Shown here piece by piece: positions 1 through 8,837 of a stretch of 64,000 nucleotides of DNA. The notes beneath the pieces were generated by a model that was not told where the DNA came from, did not search any database, and worked only from the letters and a program-made list of their open reading frames with translations. A program made the position numbers and the translations under genes. Source of the stretch: Mycobacteroides salmoniphilum (GTDB lineage Bacteria; Actinomycetota; Actinomycetes; Mycobacteriales; Mycobacteriaceae); assembly GCF_004924335.1 (NCBI RefSeq), contig NZ_CP024633.1, positions 3,224,001-3,288,000 of the forward strand, given 5' to 3'. Every line of letters begins with the position of its first letter. The first letter of the stretch is position 1.

Positions 1-469
1 CGTCGACGCCGTTGAAAGGAGACACGTAAAGCTGTTTGTCCACTTCAGAATCGGCAGTCGGCGGCAGCAGATATGCGTGTCGCCCGCCGTAGGTGTTGTG
101 GACCTCGGCGATTATGTGCGCAAGATTGCCATCGCGGTCGTGGCACCAGTACAGACTCAGCGGGTTGAAGACATGCCCCAACACCCGTGCCTGTAACAGC
201 GCGGTGATCGTACCGCCGCCCAGGTCTACCCCGTGCGAGGCTAAGAATCGGTCCACACGCTGGCGCAGCGTGTCATCGTCATCGCCCCGGAAATGGTCCC
301 GTGCTTGGAAACTGGCGAAGGCACCCAGGCCGAGAGGCAGGCGCGGCGGCTTGTCGATATCGATGTACCAGCAGTAGCCGCGATAGGTGAACCGGTGCGT
401 CACCGGCGAACGCCGCACATGCAAGATCCGGGTGCGGTACAGGCAGGGAACCATCGTCGCCGAATTCAT
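1..469 (-). CDS. DUF1365 family protein (partial, runs off left edge)
   Basis: The reverse strand from an ATG at 469 reads about 156 residues without a stop to the window edge, so the C-terminal part is missing. Visible family features are the opening MVPCLYRTRILHVRR, then HRFTYRGYCWYIDID and the segment VLGHVFNPLSLYWCHD, all typical of DUF1365 (COG3496). The ATG overlaps the stop of the upstream FAD amine oxidase as ATGA, so the two are translationally coupled. DUF1365 proteins commonly sit with a COG2907 amine oxidase and a CFA-type methyltransferase, as here. The biochemical role is not settled; a part in fatty-acid or membrane-lipid modification under photo-oxidative stress is inference from context. 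Confidence 0.88.
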   Translation of the reverse strand, partial: MNSATMVPCLYRTRILHVRRSPVTHRFTYRGYCWYIDIDKPPRLPLGLGAFASFQARDHFRGDDDDTLRQRVDRFLASHGVDLGGGTITALLQARVLGHVFNPLSLYWCHDRDGNLAHIIAEVHNTYGGRHAYLLPPTADSEVDKQLYVSPFNGVD

Positions 470-1785
470 CGTGCTCCCACCCGGTGCTCGCGCCTACCGG
501 CCGCACCGGCCGGCCAGTCCCGGCCCAGTGCTTGTGCTGCGCGTAGGCCCGAGGCCGCGCCGTCCTCATGGAATCCCCACCCGTGGTACGCACCGGCGAA
601 CGCGATGCGGCCGTCGTTGAGACTTGGCAGTCTGCGTTGGGCGGCAACAGATTGCGACGTGTAGACCGGGTGACGGTAGGTCATTTCGGCAAGCAGCGCC
701 CCGGCGTCTACCAGGTGTTCACCGCCCAGGGTGACCAGAAACCTGTGCGGGCCAGGCAATCTCATCAACCGGGTGATGTCATACGTCACCACGACGCCGT
801 GGGTGCCACCCATGCTCAGGTAGTTCCACGACGCACGGGCATGTGCATGGCGCGGCAGCAGCGACTCATCGGTGTGTAGTTGCGCGGAATTGCTCACGTA
901 TCCCATGGCTCCCAGGACCGCACGCTCGGCAGCGGTCGACTGCGCCAGCAGGTCCAGTGCCTGATCGGGATGCGTCGCGATCACGGCGGCATCGAAAACC
1001 GTCGGCGGGTGTCCCGCAGCCGTTACCGCTACGCCCTCGGGGATCCGCTCGATCTGGGTGACCGGGGCATCGGTGAACGCCTCGTGCAGACCGCGCACCA
1101 CAGCGTCGACATACGTGTGCGAGCCCCCTGTGACTGTTTTCCACTGCGGCGACCCGAACACCGACAGCATGCCGTGATGGTCCAGGAATCTGAACAAGTA
1201 CTGCGCGGGGTACGCCATGGCCTGCCCGGGCGGGCAGGACCACACGGCGGCCACCAGTGGTGTCAGGAAGCGGTCAAGGAAGAACTGCGAGAAACCGGAC
1301 TGCTGAACAAAATCCCCGAGACTCAGGGCTTTGTCGTCTGCGTCGGGGTCAGCGAGCAGTCGGCGCGCGCGGCGGTGAAACCGCTTGATCTCTGCCAGCA
1401 TCCACAGATAGCGAGGACTCGCTGCGGCGGGTGAGGCGAAAAGGCCGCGCACACCCCGTGCACCGGCGTACTCCAGGCCAATGCAGTCGTCGCGTACCGA
1501 CATCGACATATCCGTGTCGGCCGTCTCGATACCGAGTTCGTCGAACAATCGGCACAGTGTGGGGTAGGTCCGGTCGTTGTGCACCAAGAACGCGGTGTCG
1601 ACCGCGGTCAGTGCACCTTGGCCGGCATCGACGAACTGCGTATGAGCGTGGCCCCCGAACCGCCCATCGGCCTCGTACAAAGTGACCCGGTCGTAGGCAG
1701 AAAGCACGTACGCTGCGGTCAGTCCGGCCACGCCACTCCCGATGACGGCGATGGACCGTGTGCCGGGGCCAGATATTGCACTCAC
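466..1785 (-). CDS. FAD-dependent amine-oxidase-like protein (COG2907)
   Basis: A protein of about 439 residues if it starts at the GTG at 1785. The reading frame stays open further upstream, but that extension has no recognisable sequence. The dinucleotide-binding motif IAVIGSGVAGLTAAYVLS lies almost at the N-terminus from this start, as expected, followed by LYEADGRFGGHAHT. The C-terminal FAD-contact region reads IAFAGAYHGWGFHEDGAASG. This is the NAD/FAD-binding amine-oxidase family found next to DUF1365 and CFA synthase genes in many bacteria. It overlaps the downstream DUF1365 gene by four bases. The substrate is unknown; an oxidoreductase acting on modified membrane fatty acids is a reasonable inference. 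Confidence 0.85.
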   Translation of the reverse strand: MSAISGPGTRSIAVIGSGVAGLTAAYVLSAYDRVTLYEADGRFGGHAHTQFVDAGQGALTAVDTAFLVHNDRTYPTLCRLFDELGIETADTDMSMSVRDDCIGLEYAGARGVRGLFASPAAASPRYLWMLAEIKRFHRRARRLLADPDADDKALSLGDFVQQSGFSQFFLDRFLTPLVAAVWSCPPGQAMAYPAQYLFRFLDHHGMLSVFGSPQWKTVTGGSHTYVDAVVRGLHEAFTDAPVTQIERIPEGVAVTAAGHPPTVFDAAVIATHPDQALDLLAQSTAAERAVLGAMGYVSNSAQLHTDESLLPRHAHARASWNYLSMGGTHGVVVTYDITRLMRLPGPHRFLVTLGGEHLVDAGALLAEMTYRHPVYTSQSVAAQRRLPSLNDGRIAFAGAYHGWGFHEDGAASGLRAAQALGRDWPAGAAGRREHRVGAR

Positions 1786-2013
1786 ACCCCGTATTCGGAG
1801 TAAACCGGCCCACGGATGGGTATTGCCTGTTATCAGGCGGCGTCCGGCACGGGCCCGGCTTTTTACACAACAGACCCATCCGGATGACGTTCGGCACCGA
1901 ATGACAACAGAGCTGCGCACACATGCCCCCCGAAGTACGGCCGCCCCCGTACACCGCAGAGAAAAGACCGCCAGGTCGACGTCCCCGTACCGCCTATGAA
2001 AGGTTTCGCCCAG

Positions 2014-2907
2014 ATGTCAGAATCACCGCGCCTGCGCCCGCATTTTGCCGATGTTCAGGCCCATTACGACCTGTCGGATGACTTCTTCCGGCTCTTCCTG
2101 GACCCGACCCAGACATATAGCTGTGCCTACTTCGAGCGCGACGATATGAGCCTCGAGGAGGCGCAGATCGCCAAGATCGACTTGGCGCTGGGCAAGTTGC
2201 ACCTGGAGCCCGGGATGACGCTGCTGGATGTGGGGTGTGGTTGGGGTGCCACCATCAATCGCGCATTGGAGAAGTACGACGTCAACGTCATCGGTTTGAC
2301 GTTGAGTAAGAACCAGAAGGCGCACGTCGAGGAGCTTTTGGCGGCATCGTCGAGCACCCGGTCAAAGACCGTCCAACTACACGGCTGGGAAGAGTTCGAC
2401 GGCAAGGTTGACCGGATCGTCTCGATTGGTGCGTTCGAGCATTTTGGCTTCGACCGCTACGACGACTTCTTCAGGTTCGCCTATAACGCGCTACCCGATG
2501 ACGGCGTGATGCTGCTGCACACCATCACCGGACTGCACCCGAAGGAGATCGTGGCCAATGGCCTGCCGCTGAGCTTCGAGCTGGCGCGCTTCATCAAATT
2601 CATGGTCACCGAGATCTTCCCCGGCGGGCGAGTGCCCTCCATCGACATGGTGCGAGAGCACGCCGAGCGGGCGGGTTTCAGCTGCACGCGCATACACCAA
2701 CTGCAGCCGCACTATGCCAAGACCCTGGACCTGTGGGCGGCGGCGCTCGAGGAACACAAGGATCAGGCCATCGCCATCCAGGACGAGGTTGTGTATGAGC
2801 GGTACATGAAGTACCTCACCGGATGTGCGAAGTATTTCCGCGTCGGCTACATCGACGTCGCCCAGTTCACCCTCCCCAAGCTGCACCTCCCATATCTCGA
2901 GAAGTAG
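2014..2907 (+). CDS. Cyclopropane-fatty-acid/mycolic-acid methyltransferase family protein
   Basis: A protein of 297 residues from the ATG at 2014, chosen because GAAAGG lies about 9 bases upstream; an in-frame ATG at 1996 is less well placed. It has the hallmarks of the CmaA/MmaA/PcaA family: HYDLSDDFFRLFLDPTQTYS, CAYFERDDMSLEEAQ.AKID, and the SAM-binding motif LLDVGCGWGATI. Later segments GAFEHFG and YFRVGYIDVAQFTL also fit. Family members use S-adenosylmethionine to add a methylene or methyl group to a double bond of a fatty acyl or meromycolate chain. It is divergent from the amine oxidase and sits in a photo-oxidative-stress-like block, so membrane fatty acid is as likely a substrate as mycolate. 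The exact paralog is not assigned. Confidence 0.9.
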   Translation: MSESPRLRPHFADVQAHYDLSDDFFRLFLDPTQTYSCAYFERDDMSLEEAQIAKIDLALGKLHLEPGMTLLDVGCGWGATINRALEKYDVNVIGLTLSKNQKAHVEELLAASSSTRSKTVQLHGWEEFDGKVDRIVSIGAFEHFGFDRYDDFFRFAYNALPDDGVMLLHTITGLHPKEIVANGLPLSFELARFIKFMVTEIFPGGRVPSIDMVREHAERAGFSCTRIHQLQPHYAKTLDLWAAALEEHKDQAIAIQDEVVYERYMKYLTGCAKYFRVGYIDVAQFTLPKLHLPYLEK

Positions 2908-2929
2908 CGACTGTCGAAAGGAGCAAGAA

Positions 2930-3565
2930 ATGAGCGCCATCGTGCCGCTCTGGACCCTGGGTGTCGAACTGCTCAAAGCCGCGGGCAATATCTTCGGGGT
3001 CCGTACGGGCACCGAAGAACCGCAATACTCGTCACGGCCACTGACCGGTTCGGTGCAGATCAGGCAGTACGGCAGCCGAATCGCGGCAGAAACGATCGTC
3101 TTGGCCGATGATGACCGGGCACGCAGCGAAGGCTTTCGCCGCCTTGCGGGTTATATATTCGGCAAGAACCACCGGCAGGCCACGATCGCCATGACCGCAC
3201 CGGTAGCCCAACAAAACGACACCATCGCCATGACGGCACCTGTTGGCCAATTATCAAGCGGTACTGGCGGTTCAATCATCCGGTTTTACATGCCGGCGAC
3301 ATGGACACTGGCAAGCCTGCCCACTCCCGGCGATGACAGCATCCGGCTTACCGAAGTGCCCGCCGAAACGCTCGCAGTGCTGCGCTTCAGCGGTGACCGA
3401 TCGGCGGCTACCGTCACCAAACGCACCAATGAATTGCTCAATACCCTGCGCGACAACGGCATAAAGATCTCGGGCGATCCCCAAGCCTGGTTCTACGACC
3501 CGCCGTGGACACTGTCGTGCGCTCGACGCAACGAGGTCGCAGTTCCGATCCAGGCTAAGGGTTGA
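2930..3565 (+). CDS. SOUL/HBP-family heme-binding-like protein
   Basis: A protein of 211 residues. The start at 2930 is supported by GAAAGGAG about 7 bases upstream and lies 22 bases after the methyltransferase stop, so the two are probably cotranscribed. SOUL-family features are QIRQYGSRIAAETIV, then GFRRLAGYIFGKN, the repeated segment IAMTAPV (seen twice), IRFYMPATWTL and RNEVAVPI at the C-terminus. SOUL proteins bind heme or porphyrin in some members. In bacteria they often accompany CFA-type enzymes and photolyases, which fits a role in photo-oxidative stress. No signal peptide is evident, though the N-terminus is moderately hydrophobic. Confidence 0.88.
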   Translation: MSAIVPLWTLGVELLKAAGNIFGVRTGTEEPQYSSRPLTGSVQIRQYGSRIAAETIVLADDDRARSEGFRRLAGYIFGKNHRQATIAMTAPVAQQNDTIAMTAPVGQLSSGTGGSIIRFYMPATWTLASLPTPGDDSIRLTEVPAETLAVLRFSGDRSAATVTKRTNELLNTLRDNGIKISGDPQAWFYDPPWTLSCARRNEVAVPIQAKG

Positions 3566-3628
3566 CGACGCCTTCTGAAGGGCCACGTAGAGGGCAGTGG
3601 AACCAGCCTTCCCGATGATCGGAGACTT

Positions 3629-4987
3629 ATGGGTATCAGTGGTTCGGTGATTGTCGACGCGCCCATCGAGGATGTGTTCGCCTGGTATTCCAGACCGGGC
3701 GCGTTCAGTCGCTTGGCTGCACCGTGGGCGCCACTCGAGCTGCGTACCGAAGCGGCCTCGCTGTGCGACGGGACTGCCGTCCTGGACTTGCCGGCAGGCC
3801 TGCGCTGGGTCTCCCGCCACGATCAGGATGCTTTCCTGCCCGGCAGACGATTCGTCGACGAAGGCGTCACGACGGGACTGCGGTCGGCGGTAAGCGGTTT
3901 GTTGCCGTGGCGGCATGTCCACGAGTTCGAGCCACTCGGCGCCGGCAGCACCCGGGTACGCGACACGATCGAAACCCCTATTCCCGGAAGGTTTCTGGCC
4001 GAGCTCATCGCATACCGTCACCGGCAGCTCACCGGGGATCTGGCCGCACACCGCAGGGCCGCCGACCATGGAATGCATGCCTCGACAGTGGCAATCACCG
4101 GCGCATCCGGCCTGGTCGGTACCGCGCTTGCCGCCTTCCTGAGCACGGGTGGGCACCGGGTGATCCGCCTGATCCGCGGAGAGCCAATGCACCGTACCGA
4201 GCGGAATTGGGAACCGGACGATCCGGACCCGGCCGCACTGGAAGGCGTCGATGCCGTCATCCATCTGGCGGGTGCCACCATCGCCGGACGCTTCACCCAG
4301 CGGCACAAAGAGCTCATCGCCTCCAGCCGAATCGAGCCCACTCGCCTGCTTTCCCGAGCTGCCGCATCCGCAGGTGTAAGCACCTTTGTCAGCGCCTCAG
4401 CGGTGGGGTACTACGGAAAGAGACGAGACGACGAAACCCTCACCGAGACAAGCCCACCCCCGCAAACGGCAGACTTTCTTTCCAATGTGGTCGCTCGCTG
4501 GGAGCAGGCAGCATTAGCAGGCGAGAGCGCCGGGACCCGGGTTGTCACTGTCCGAACCGGCATTGTGCAGTCACCACGCGGCGGAACCCTCAAGCTCCTG
4601 CTCCCGCTTTTTCGGGCGGGCCTGGGCGGGCGACTGGGCTCCGGTACCCAGTGGCTGCCCTGGATCGGAATCGACGACTTGGTAGACATCTATCACCGCT
4701 GCCTGTGGGACCTTTCACTATCGGGCCCCCTTAACGCCGTGGCACCCGGCGTGGTTCGCAACGTCGAATACACGCGCGCGCTGGCCCAGGCGGTCCACCG
4801 CCCCGCGGTCATACCCGTGCCTGCCTTCGGCCCCGCACTGCTGCTCGGACGCGAGGGAGCCGAAGAGCTCGCGATGGCAAGTCAGCGTGTCTCTCCCGCA
4901 ACACTATTGGACCGCAAACACGTGTTCCGGACTCCCAGCATCGGTCCGGCCTTGGGTCATCTCTTGGGAAGTCATATCCGCTCGTGA
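3629..4987 (+). CDS. SRPBCC domain fused to TIGR01777-family epimerase
   Basis: A protein of 452 residues with two domains. Residues of roughly 1-145 form an SRPBCC/polyketide-cyclase-like fold, beginning GISGSVIVDAPIEDVFAWYS. The rest is an atypical short-chain dehydrogenase/epimerase starting at STVAITGASGLVGTALAAFL, with DAVIHLAGATIAGRF and FVSASAVGYYG, characteristic of the TIGR01777 (YfcH) family. GGAGA precedes the ATG. The last four bases overlap the photolyase start, so the two are coupled. The substrate is unknown; the family is annotated as NAD(P)-dependent epimerase. The fusion of a ligand-binding SRPBCC domain to the epimerase recurs in actinobacteria. Confidence 0.88.
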   Translation: MGISGSVIVDAPIEDVFAWYSRPGAFSRLAAPWAPLELRTEAASLCDGTAVLDLPAGLRWVSRHDQDAFLPGRRFVDEGVTTGLRSAVSGLLPWRHVHEFEPLGAGSTRVRDTIETPIPGRFLAELIAYRHRQLTGDLAAHRRAADHGMHASTVAITGASGLVGTALAAFLSTGGHRVIRLIRGEPMHRTERNWEPDDPDPAALEGVDAVIHLAGATIAGRFTQRHKELIASSRIEPTRLLSRAAASAGVSTFVSASAVGYYGKRRDDETLTETSPPPQTADFLSNVVARWEQAALAGESAGTRVVTVRTGIVQSPRGGTLKLLLPLFRAGLGGRLGSGTQWLPWIGIDDLVDIYHRCLWDLSLSGPLNAVAPGVVRNVEYTRALAQAVHRPAVIPVPAFGPALLLGREGAEELAMASQRVSPATLLDRKHVFRTPSIGPALGHLLGSHIRS

Positions 4988-6351
4988 CCGTTATCTGGTG
5001 GGCCCGCCGCGACTTGCGGTTGGCCGACAATCCCGCGCTCCAAGCCGCGGCCGCGCGCAGCGACGTACTTGCCGTGTTCGTCCTGGACCCGCAGTTGCTT
5101 AGCGGCGCACCGCGTCCACGGGATGCGTGGCTTGCCGCCAACGTTCTTGACCTTGATAACCAACTCGACGGGCGGCTCTGCCTCCATTCCGGTGCACCGG
5201 AACAGGTCCTTACAGAGCTCGCCCAACGTGTCGGCGCAACTGAGGTGCACGTAAGCCGGGAGACGACCCCCTTCGGTAGGCGCCGCGATACTTCGGTATC
5301 GGCCGCGTTGGCCGAGATCGGCGTGGACTGGATCGAGACGGGCTCACCCTACGCAGTGACGCCGGGAAGAATCCTCAAATCCGACGGGTCCCCGTACCGG
5401 GTATTCACCGCATTCGAACGCGCCTGGCGCGAGCACCACTGGCCGCGCCCCGCCCACCTGAAAACCAGGCCTTCCTGGACCAAGCCTCCCGAGCCCGCGC
5501 AATCAGACTCCGCCAGGTCGTTACTCACCGAACTGACCCAAAGATGCGGCATCACCATGCCGCCCGCGGGCGAGGTAGCGGCCCGCATGTTGTGGGAACA
5601 CTTCCTCACACACGACCTCACCGGGTATGCCGTACGTCGCGACCGCGCCGATCTGGACGCCACATCCAGGATCTCGCCCTATCTGAAAGTCGGGGCGATC
5701 CATCCCCGCACCCTCCTCGCCGACCTGGCGGCCATCGCAGGCCAAGACGGCGCCAAGTTCGTTTCGGAGCTGGCCTGGCGAGACTTCTACGCCGACGTGC
5801 TCTACCACCAACCACACTCCGCGCACGCCGACTTAACCGACGCCCTAGCACATTTGGCCTATACCGAACCCGGCGAAGGCTTTACAGCCTGGCAACGCGG
5901 AGAAACCGGATACCCATTGGTTGATGCAGGTATGCGGCAACTACTTGCCGAAGGCTGGATGCATAACCGAGTGCGGATGGTCACCGCGAGCTTCCTTACT
6001 AAGGATCTCCACGTCTGGTGGCCGCACGGAGCCAAGCACTTCATGAACCACCTCATCGATGCCGACAGTGCCTCCAACACACACGGCTGGCAATGGGTCG
6101 CAGGAACGGGCACCGATGCCGCCCCGTACTTTCGAGTCTTCAACCCCACGGCTCAGGCACAAAAGTTTGACCCCAACGGCGATTACATCCGCAAATACAT
6201 CCCGGAACTACAGCACCTGCCCGGTGCCTCAGCCCTCACACCCTGGAAGCACTCCGACGGCCACAGTCGCGGATACCCGGCTACCATCATCGATCACGCA
6301 GAGGAAAGAAACATCGCGCTGCACCGTTACCGGGCAAGGCAAGACCACTAG
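4984..6351 (+). CDS. phr: Deoxyribodipyrimidine photolyase
   Basis: A protein of 455 residues starting at a GTG that overlaps the preceding stop. The N-terminal half opens with TVIWWARRDLRLADNPALQ, the Rossmann-like antenna domain. The C-terminal FAD-binding half contains ELAWRDFYADVLY, GYPLVDAGMRQL, WMHNRVRMVTASFL and the signature segment WQWVAGTGTDAAPYFRVFNP, all diagnostic of CPD photolyases. It repairs UV-induced cyclobutane pyrimidine dimers using blue light and FADH-. It ends the plus-strand operon CFA-SOUL-epimerase-phr, and its stop overlaps the stop of the convergent tspO-like gene. Confidence 0.95.
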   Translation: MTVIWWARRDLRLADNPALQAAAARSDVLAVFVLDPQLLSGAPRPRDAWLAANVLDLDNQLDGRLCLHSGAPEQVLTELAQRVGATEVHVSRETTPFGRRRDTSVSAALAEIGVDWIETGSPYAVTPGRILKSDGSPYRVFTAFERAWREHHWPRPAHLKTRPSWTKPPEPAQSDSARSLLTELTQRCGITMPPAGEVAARMLWEHFLTHDLTGYAVRRDRADLDATSRISPYLKVGAIHPRTLLADLAAIAGQDGAKFVSELAWRDFYADVLYHQPHSAHADLTDALAHLAYTEPGEGFTAWQRGETGYPLVDAGMRQLLAEGWMHNRVRMVTASFLTKDLHVWWPHGAKHFMNHLIDADSASNTHGWQWVAGTGTDAAPYFRVFNPTAQAQKFDPNGDYIRKYIPELQHLPGASALTPWKHSDGHSRGYPATIIDHAEERNIALHRYRARQDH

Positions 6352-6842
6352 CTATTCAGCTGCCACACCGAGAAATTCAGCACCGCCGCGAATGTCGTCC
6401 ATGCCACGTAGGGAAGCAACAAGATTGCGGCCCAACGGCTTCTGTGCCAGAACAGCGCCACCGTTGCGGCAATGAACCCCCACAGCACGAGGATCTCGAT
6501 GAATGCTATTCCCCGCCAGCCAAGCCCGAAGAACAGCGGTGTCCAGGCCATGTTCAGGACGAGTTGTACGCCGTACACCGCCAGAGGCAGTCGGTTCTCC
6601 CGCGAGGGGTGTGATCGCCATACCAGCCATGCAGATACCGCCATCAACGCGTACAGCACCGTCCACATGGGGCCAAATAGTGCGGCCGGTGGGGCCCAAC
6701 CGGGCTGCTGCAGACGCCCATAGCTTTCCGCAGCACTGGCTGCGGCCGCCCCGCCGACTCCAGCGGCGATCGTCACCGCAATGGCAGAGACGGCAAGCCC
6801 GGCCCATTCTCTGGGCCACCGGCGCGAAATCCCTTGAGTCAT
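6348..6842 (-). CDS. TspO/MBR family tryptophan-rich membrane protein
   Basis: A membrane protein of 164 residues with five predicted helices. Family motifs are QQPGWAPPAALFGPMWTVLY, LVLNMAWTPLFFGL and PYVAWTTFAAVLNFSVWQLN. TspO proteins bind porphyrins and modulate tetrapyrrole levels and stress responses; in Rhodobacter TspO works in the light/oxygen response. Its position beside a photolyase and a SOUL protein suits a shared tetrapyrrole or photo-oxidative function. It is convergent with phr, with a four-base overlap at the stops. Confidence 0.92.
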   Translation of the reverse strand: MTQGISRRWPREWAGLAVSAIAVTIAAGVGGAAAASAAESYGRLQQPGWAPPAALFGPMWTVLYALMAVSAWLVWRSHPSRENRLPLAVYGVQLVLNMAWTPLFFGLGWRGIAFIEILVLWGFIAATVALFWHRSRWAAILLLPYVAWTTFAAVLNFSVWQLNS

Positions 6843-6997
6843 ATCGACATAGTAGTCAAAATCGCACGTCAGTCATACGGTCATGGCCAAATTGCGACAC
6901 CGACAATGTCGTTGAATCCAGACGGGCAGGACGTGATCCCCTGGCATGCTTGTTTGTCCGGAATACGCCCCTACCGCATGCAAGAGACGCGGCCCTC

Positions 6998-7150
6998 GTG
7001 ACGGGGATTCGGTTGCCGCACGGCGCTGAATATGTCAGCTACCCCGAGGTTTTCAACTCCGAAGAAGCCGCTGACATCTTCATCTACCATTACGCGACAG
7101 GGCATATCCCCGGTGGCTACATGCTTCGTCCGATCGAGGGCTACACGTGA
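6998..7150 (+). CDS. Small hypothetical protein (about 50 aa)
   Basis: The frame ending at TGA 7148-7150 reads as a natural acidic/aromatic protein near its end, with segments GIRLPHGAEYVSYPEVFN and YHYATGHIPGGYMLRPIEGY. Further upstream the frame is open but looks like antisense noise from the tspO-like gene, so a GTG at 6998 is proposed as the start. This is uncertain and there is no strong ribosome binding site. It has no match I can name. It could be a small stand-alone protein linked to the toxin locus on its right or the tail of a decayed gene. Confidence 0.45.
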   Translation: MTGIRLPHGAEYVSYPEVFNSEEAADIFIYHYATGHIPGGYMLRPIEGYT

Positions 7151-7330
7151 GACCAACGGTCACTAGTCCGATCATGTTCCTCGTTTGAACGCCCCTCGTC
7201 AGTTGGAACGCAGGACCAGAGTCGTACCCCGAACGAGAGTACGCGCGATCAGCACTCAGTTATCGAGTGCAGCAAGCCCGAACTGCTCCACTGCCGCGAG
7301 ACACGACTTGGATATCTCCAGGGCTGGAGG

Positions 7331-7576
7331 TCACCATCCAGGCGGACGTTCATAGCCCACCAAGGTGCCATCTTTCAGAACTTTGATAGGAAGATTCCCC
7401 GCCAATGCCGCTGAAATATTACCATTCACAAGATAGTCCGTACCATCATACGGAAAATACCAGGCGTCGCCAGCTTCTACGACAGCGTCATCCACGATCG
7501 TGACATCGCCAAGGCCTTCTAGATTGATAAATTCGACAGCAATTCTGTGCGCGTCTGCCCTCTGAATCAAGTTCAT
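7331..7576 (-). CDS. Imm35/YrhB-like small immunity-type protein
   Basis: An acidic protein of 81 residues. The core pattern is DAWYFPYDGTDYLVNGNI followed by LAGNLPIKVLKDGTLVGYE. It resembles the YrhB/Imm35 family, in which an aromatic strand 'W.F.Y....YL..G' is followed by 'L.GN.P..V....G'. Imm35 proteins are immunity proteins in polymorphic toxin systems. It lies 208 bases downstream of, and in the same orientation as, a 345-aa gene and the large toxin-like gene. A short inverted repeat, GTGCCC/GGGCAC, lies in that gap at about 7609-7628. The family call is by pattern, so moderate confidence. Confidence 0.6.
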   Translation of the reverse strand: MNLIQRADAHRIAVEFINLEGLGDVTIVDDAVVEAGDAWYFPYDGTDYLVNGNISAALAGNLPIKVLKDGTLVGYERPPGW

Positions 7577-7784
7577 CGCTACCCCATAGATTGAAAGGTC
7601 TTGTGCCCATCAGAACGGGCACCTCGTTGGGCGGTGTCGCCGAAGAACTCTTCAGAGGTTTTGGTAACGAGCTGGGCAGGGCCAGTACCGTGCTCGTAGA
7701 CCGAGTCCAATGCCATGCCACCACATGTGTCCCGGCTGCCTGCCCCGGAAGGCGGCCTGCACAGGCCGCGCAGACGAGCCTTGC

Positions 7785-8822
7785 TCAGACTTCTTCTTCT
7801 TCTACTTGACTTAGTGCTTCACGTAATTCCGCGGATGGCTCAAATTTCGGTGCAGGCTCGTCCTTCTTGTTGATCAGATCGGAAAGGAGTGTCTTTCTCC
7901 GGGCCGATACATCTGGCCGCGCGTTGCCCGTACCTGGGGTTATGTCCAATTCTGTGGCACCCCCTATGAACGCGACCGCAGTGAACACGTCAAAGGTTGG
8001 AGAGAGGGTTTTGGTGAATCCTCCGATAACGGTGCCTTGGTAGTTCTCGACGGTGCGTCGCGAACCTTTAGCAACGAAAGTCCATTTCAGGTAGGGAATC
8101 CGTTGGATGAGGGATTTTCCAACGAAGATCGCTACGTCATAGAGCACCGATTGCCAGTAGGCACGCAGCTCGCCATGACCTGCATCTTCGATGCTGCCGA
8201 TAACCCAGTTGGTGAGTTGTTCGATGTGTGCCGGGCTGTTGACGAGCTCAAATCCGTGTGTGCGGGTGAGTTTTCCGAGTTCGTTAATGCGTTCGTCAAT
8301 GCTGCTGGCGACCTGCTCAAACCGCGCCTGGGCGTCTTCCTTGGAGAGGTCTTCACTCGGTATGAGGCCGCCGATGCGCCCGAAGGGGATGTAGCCGTCC
8401 CAATTGACTGGCCACGGCACTCGGTCGGTATCCACCGGGCCCAGTACGTCAGGAACCGGGGATTTGGATTTCTCGATTTGGGTGGCGAATTCGCGGGTGG
8501 GGGCATCCAGGCCAGCGGTGTCGCTGACTGGGGTGCCCAGTTCGCGGTCGAAGCCGTGCATGCCGAGGCTGTCAAGGTCACGGGCCAATAGATACAGCCG
8601 CTCGATGGCAACGTCAGGATCGGCCTCTGGGCGCGTCGGGATGGACAGGTGGACTTGCCAGTCCACATCGAGGGTGATGTCCCACGGCTCGATCCGGTAG
8701 CGGCCTACCCGTTCCTCGAACGCGGGAATCACCTGCGCGCCCGCATCAGTCACCGTCGACATCAATTCCGCGACCATGGCCTCCTCGTCGGGGGCTTTGT
8801 CGAAATCAATCCGATACACCAT
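7785..8822 (-). CDS. Hypothetical protein, candidate immunity partner of the adjacent toxin
   Basis: An acidic protein of 345 residues that I do not recognise. It starts 15 bases downstream of the large toxin-like gene with a GAGGG site about 8 bases before the ATG, so the two are surely cotranscribed. The N-terminal half is soluble and mixed alpha/beta (WDITLDVDWQVHLSIPTRPE). The middle contains YWQSVLYDVAIFVGKSLIQR and IPYLKWTFVAKGSRRT, followed by GFTKTLSPTFDVFTAVAFIGG. The C-terminus is charged and ends in a run of Glu. There is no signal peptide or clear membrane segment. Position directly after a toxin-tipped gene makes immunity or chaperone function the leading inference; the sequence itself does not prove it. 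Confidence 0.7.
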   Translation of the reverse strand: MVYRIDFDKAPDEEAMVAELMSTVTDAGAQVIPAFEERVGRYRIEPWDITLDVDWQVHLSIPTRPEADPDVAIERLYLLARDLDSLGMHGFDRELGTPVSDTAGLDAPTREFATQIEKSKSPVPDVLGPVDTDRVPWPVNWDGYIPFGRIGGLIPSEDLSKEDAQARFEQVASSIDERINELGKLTRTHGFELVNSPAHIEQLTNWVIGSIEDAGHGELRAYWQSVLYDVAIFVGKSLIQRIPYLKWTFVAKGSRRTVENYQGTVIGGFTKTLSPTFDVFTAVAFIGGATELDITPGTGNARPDVSARRKTLLSDLINKKDEPAPKFEPSAELREALSQVEEEEV

Positions 8823-8837
8823 AAGAATCCCTCACTC

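Noticed and set aside
3272..4306. 344-aa frame opposite the SRPBCC-epimerase gene
   Set aside because: Antisense to a well-supported gene and without family features.
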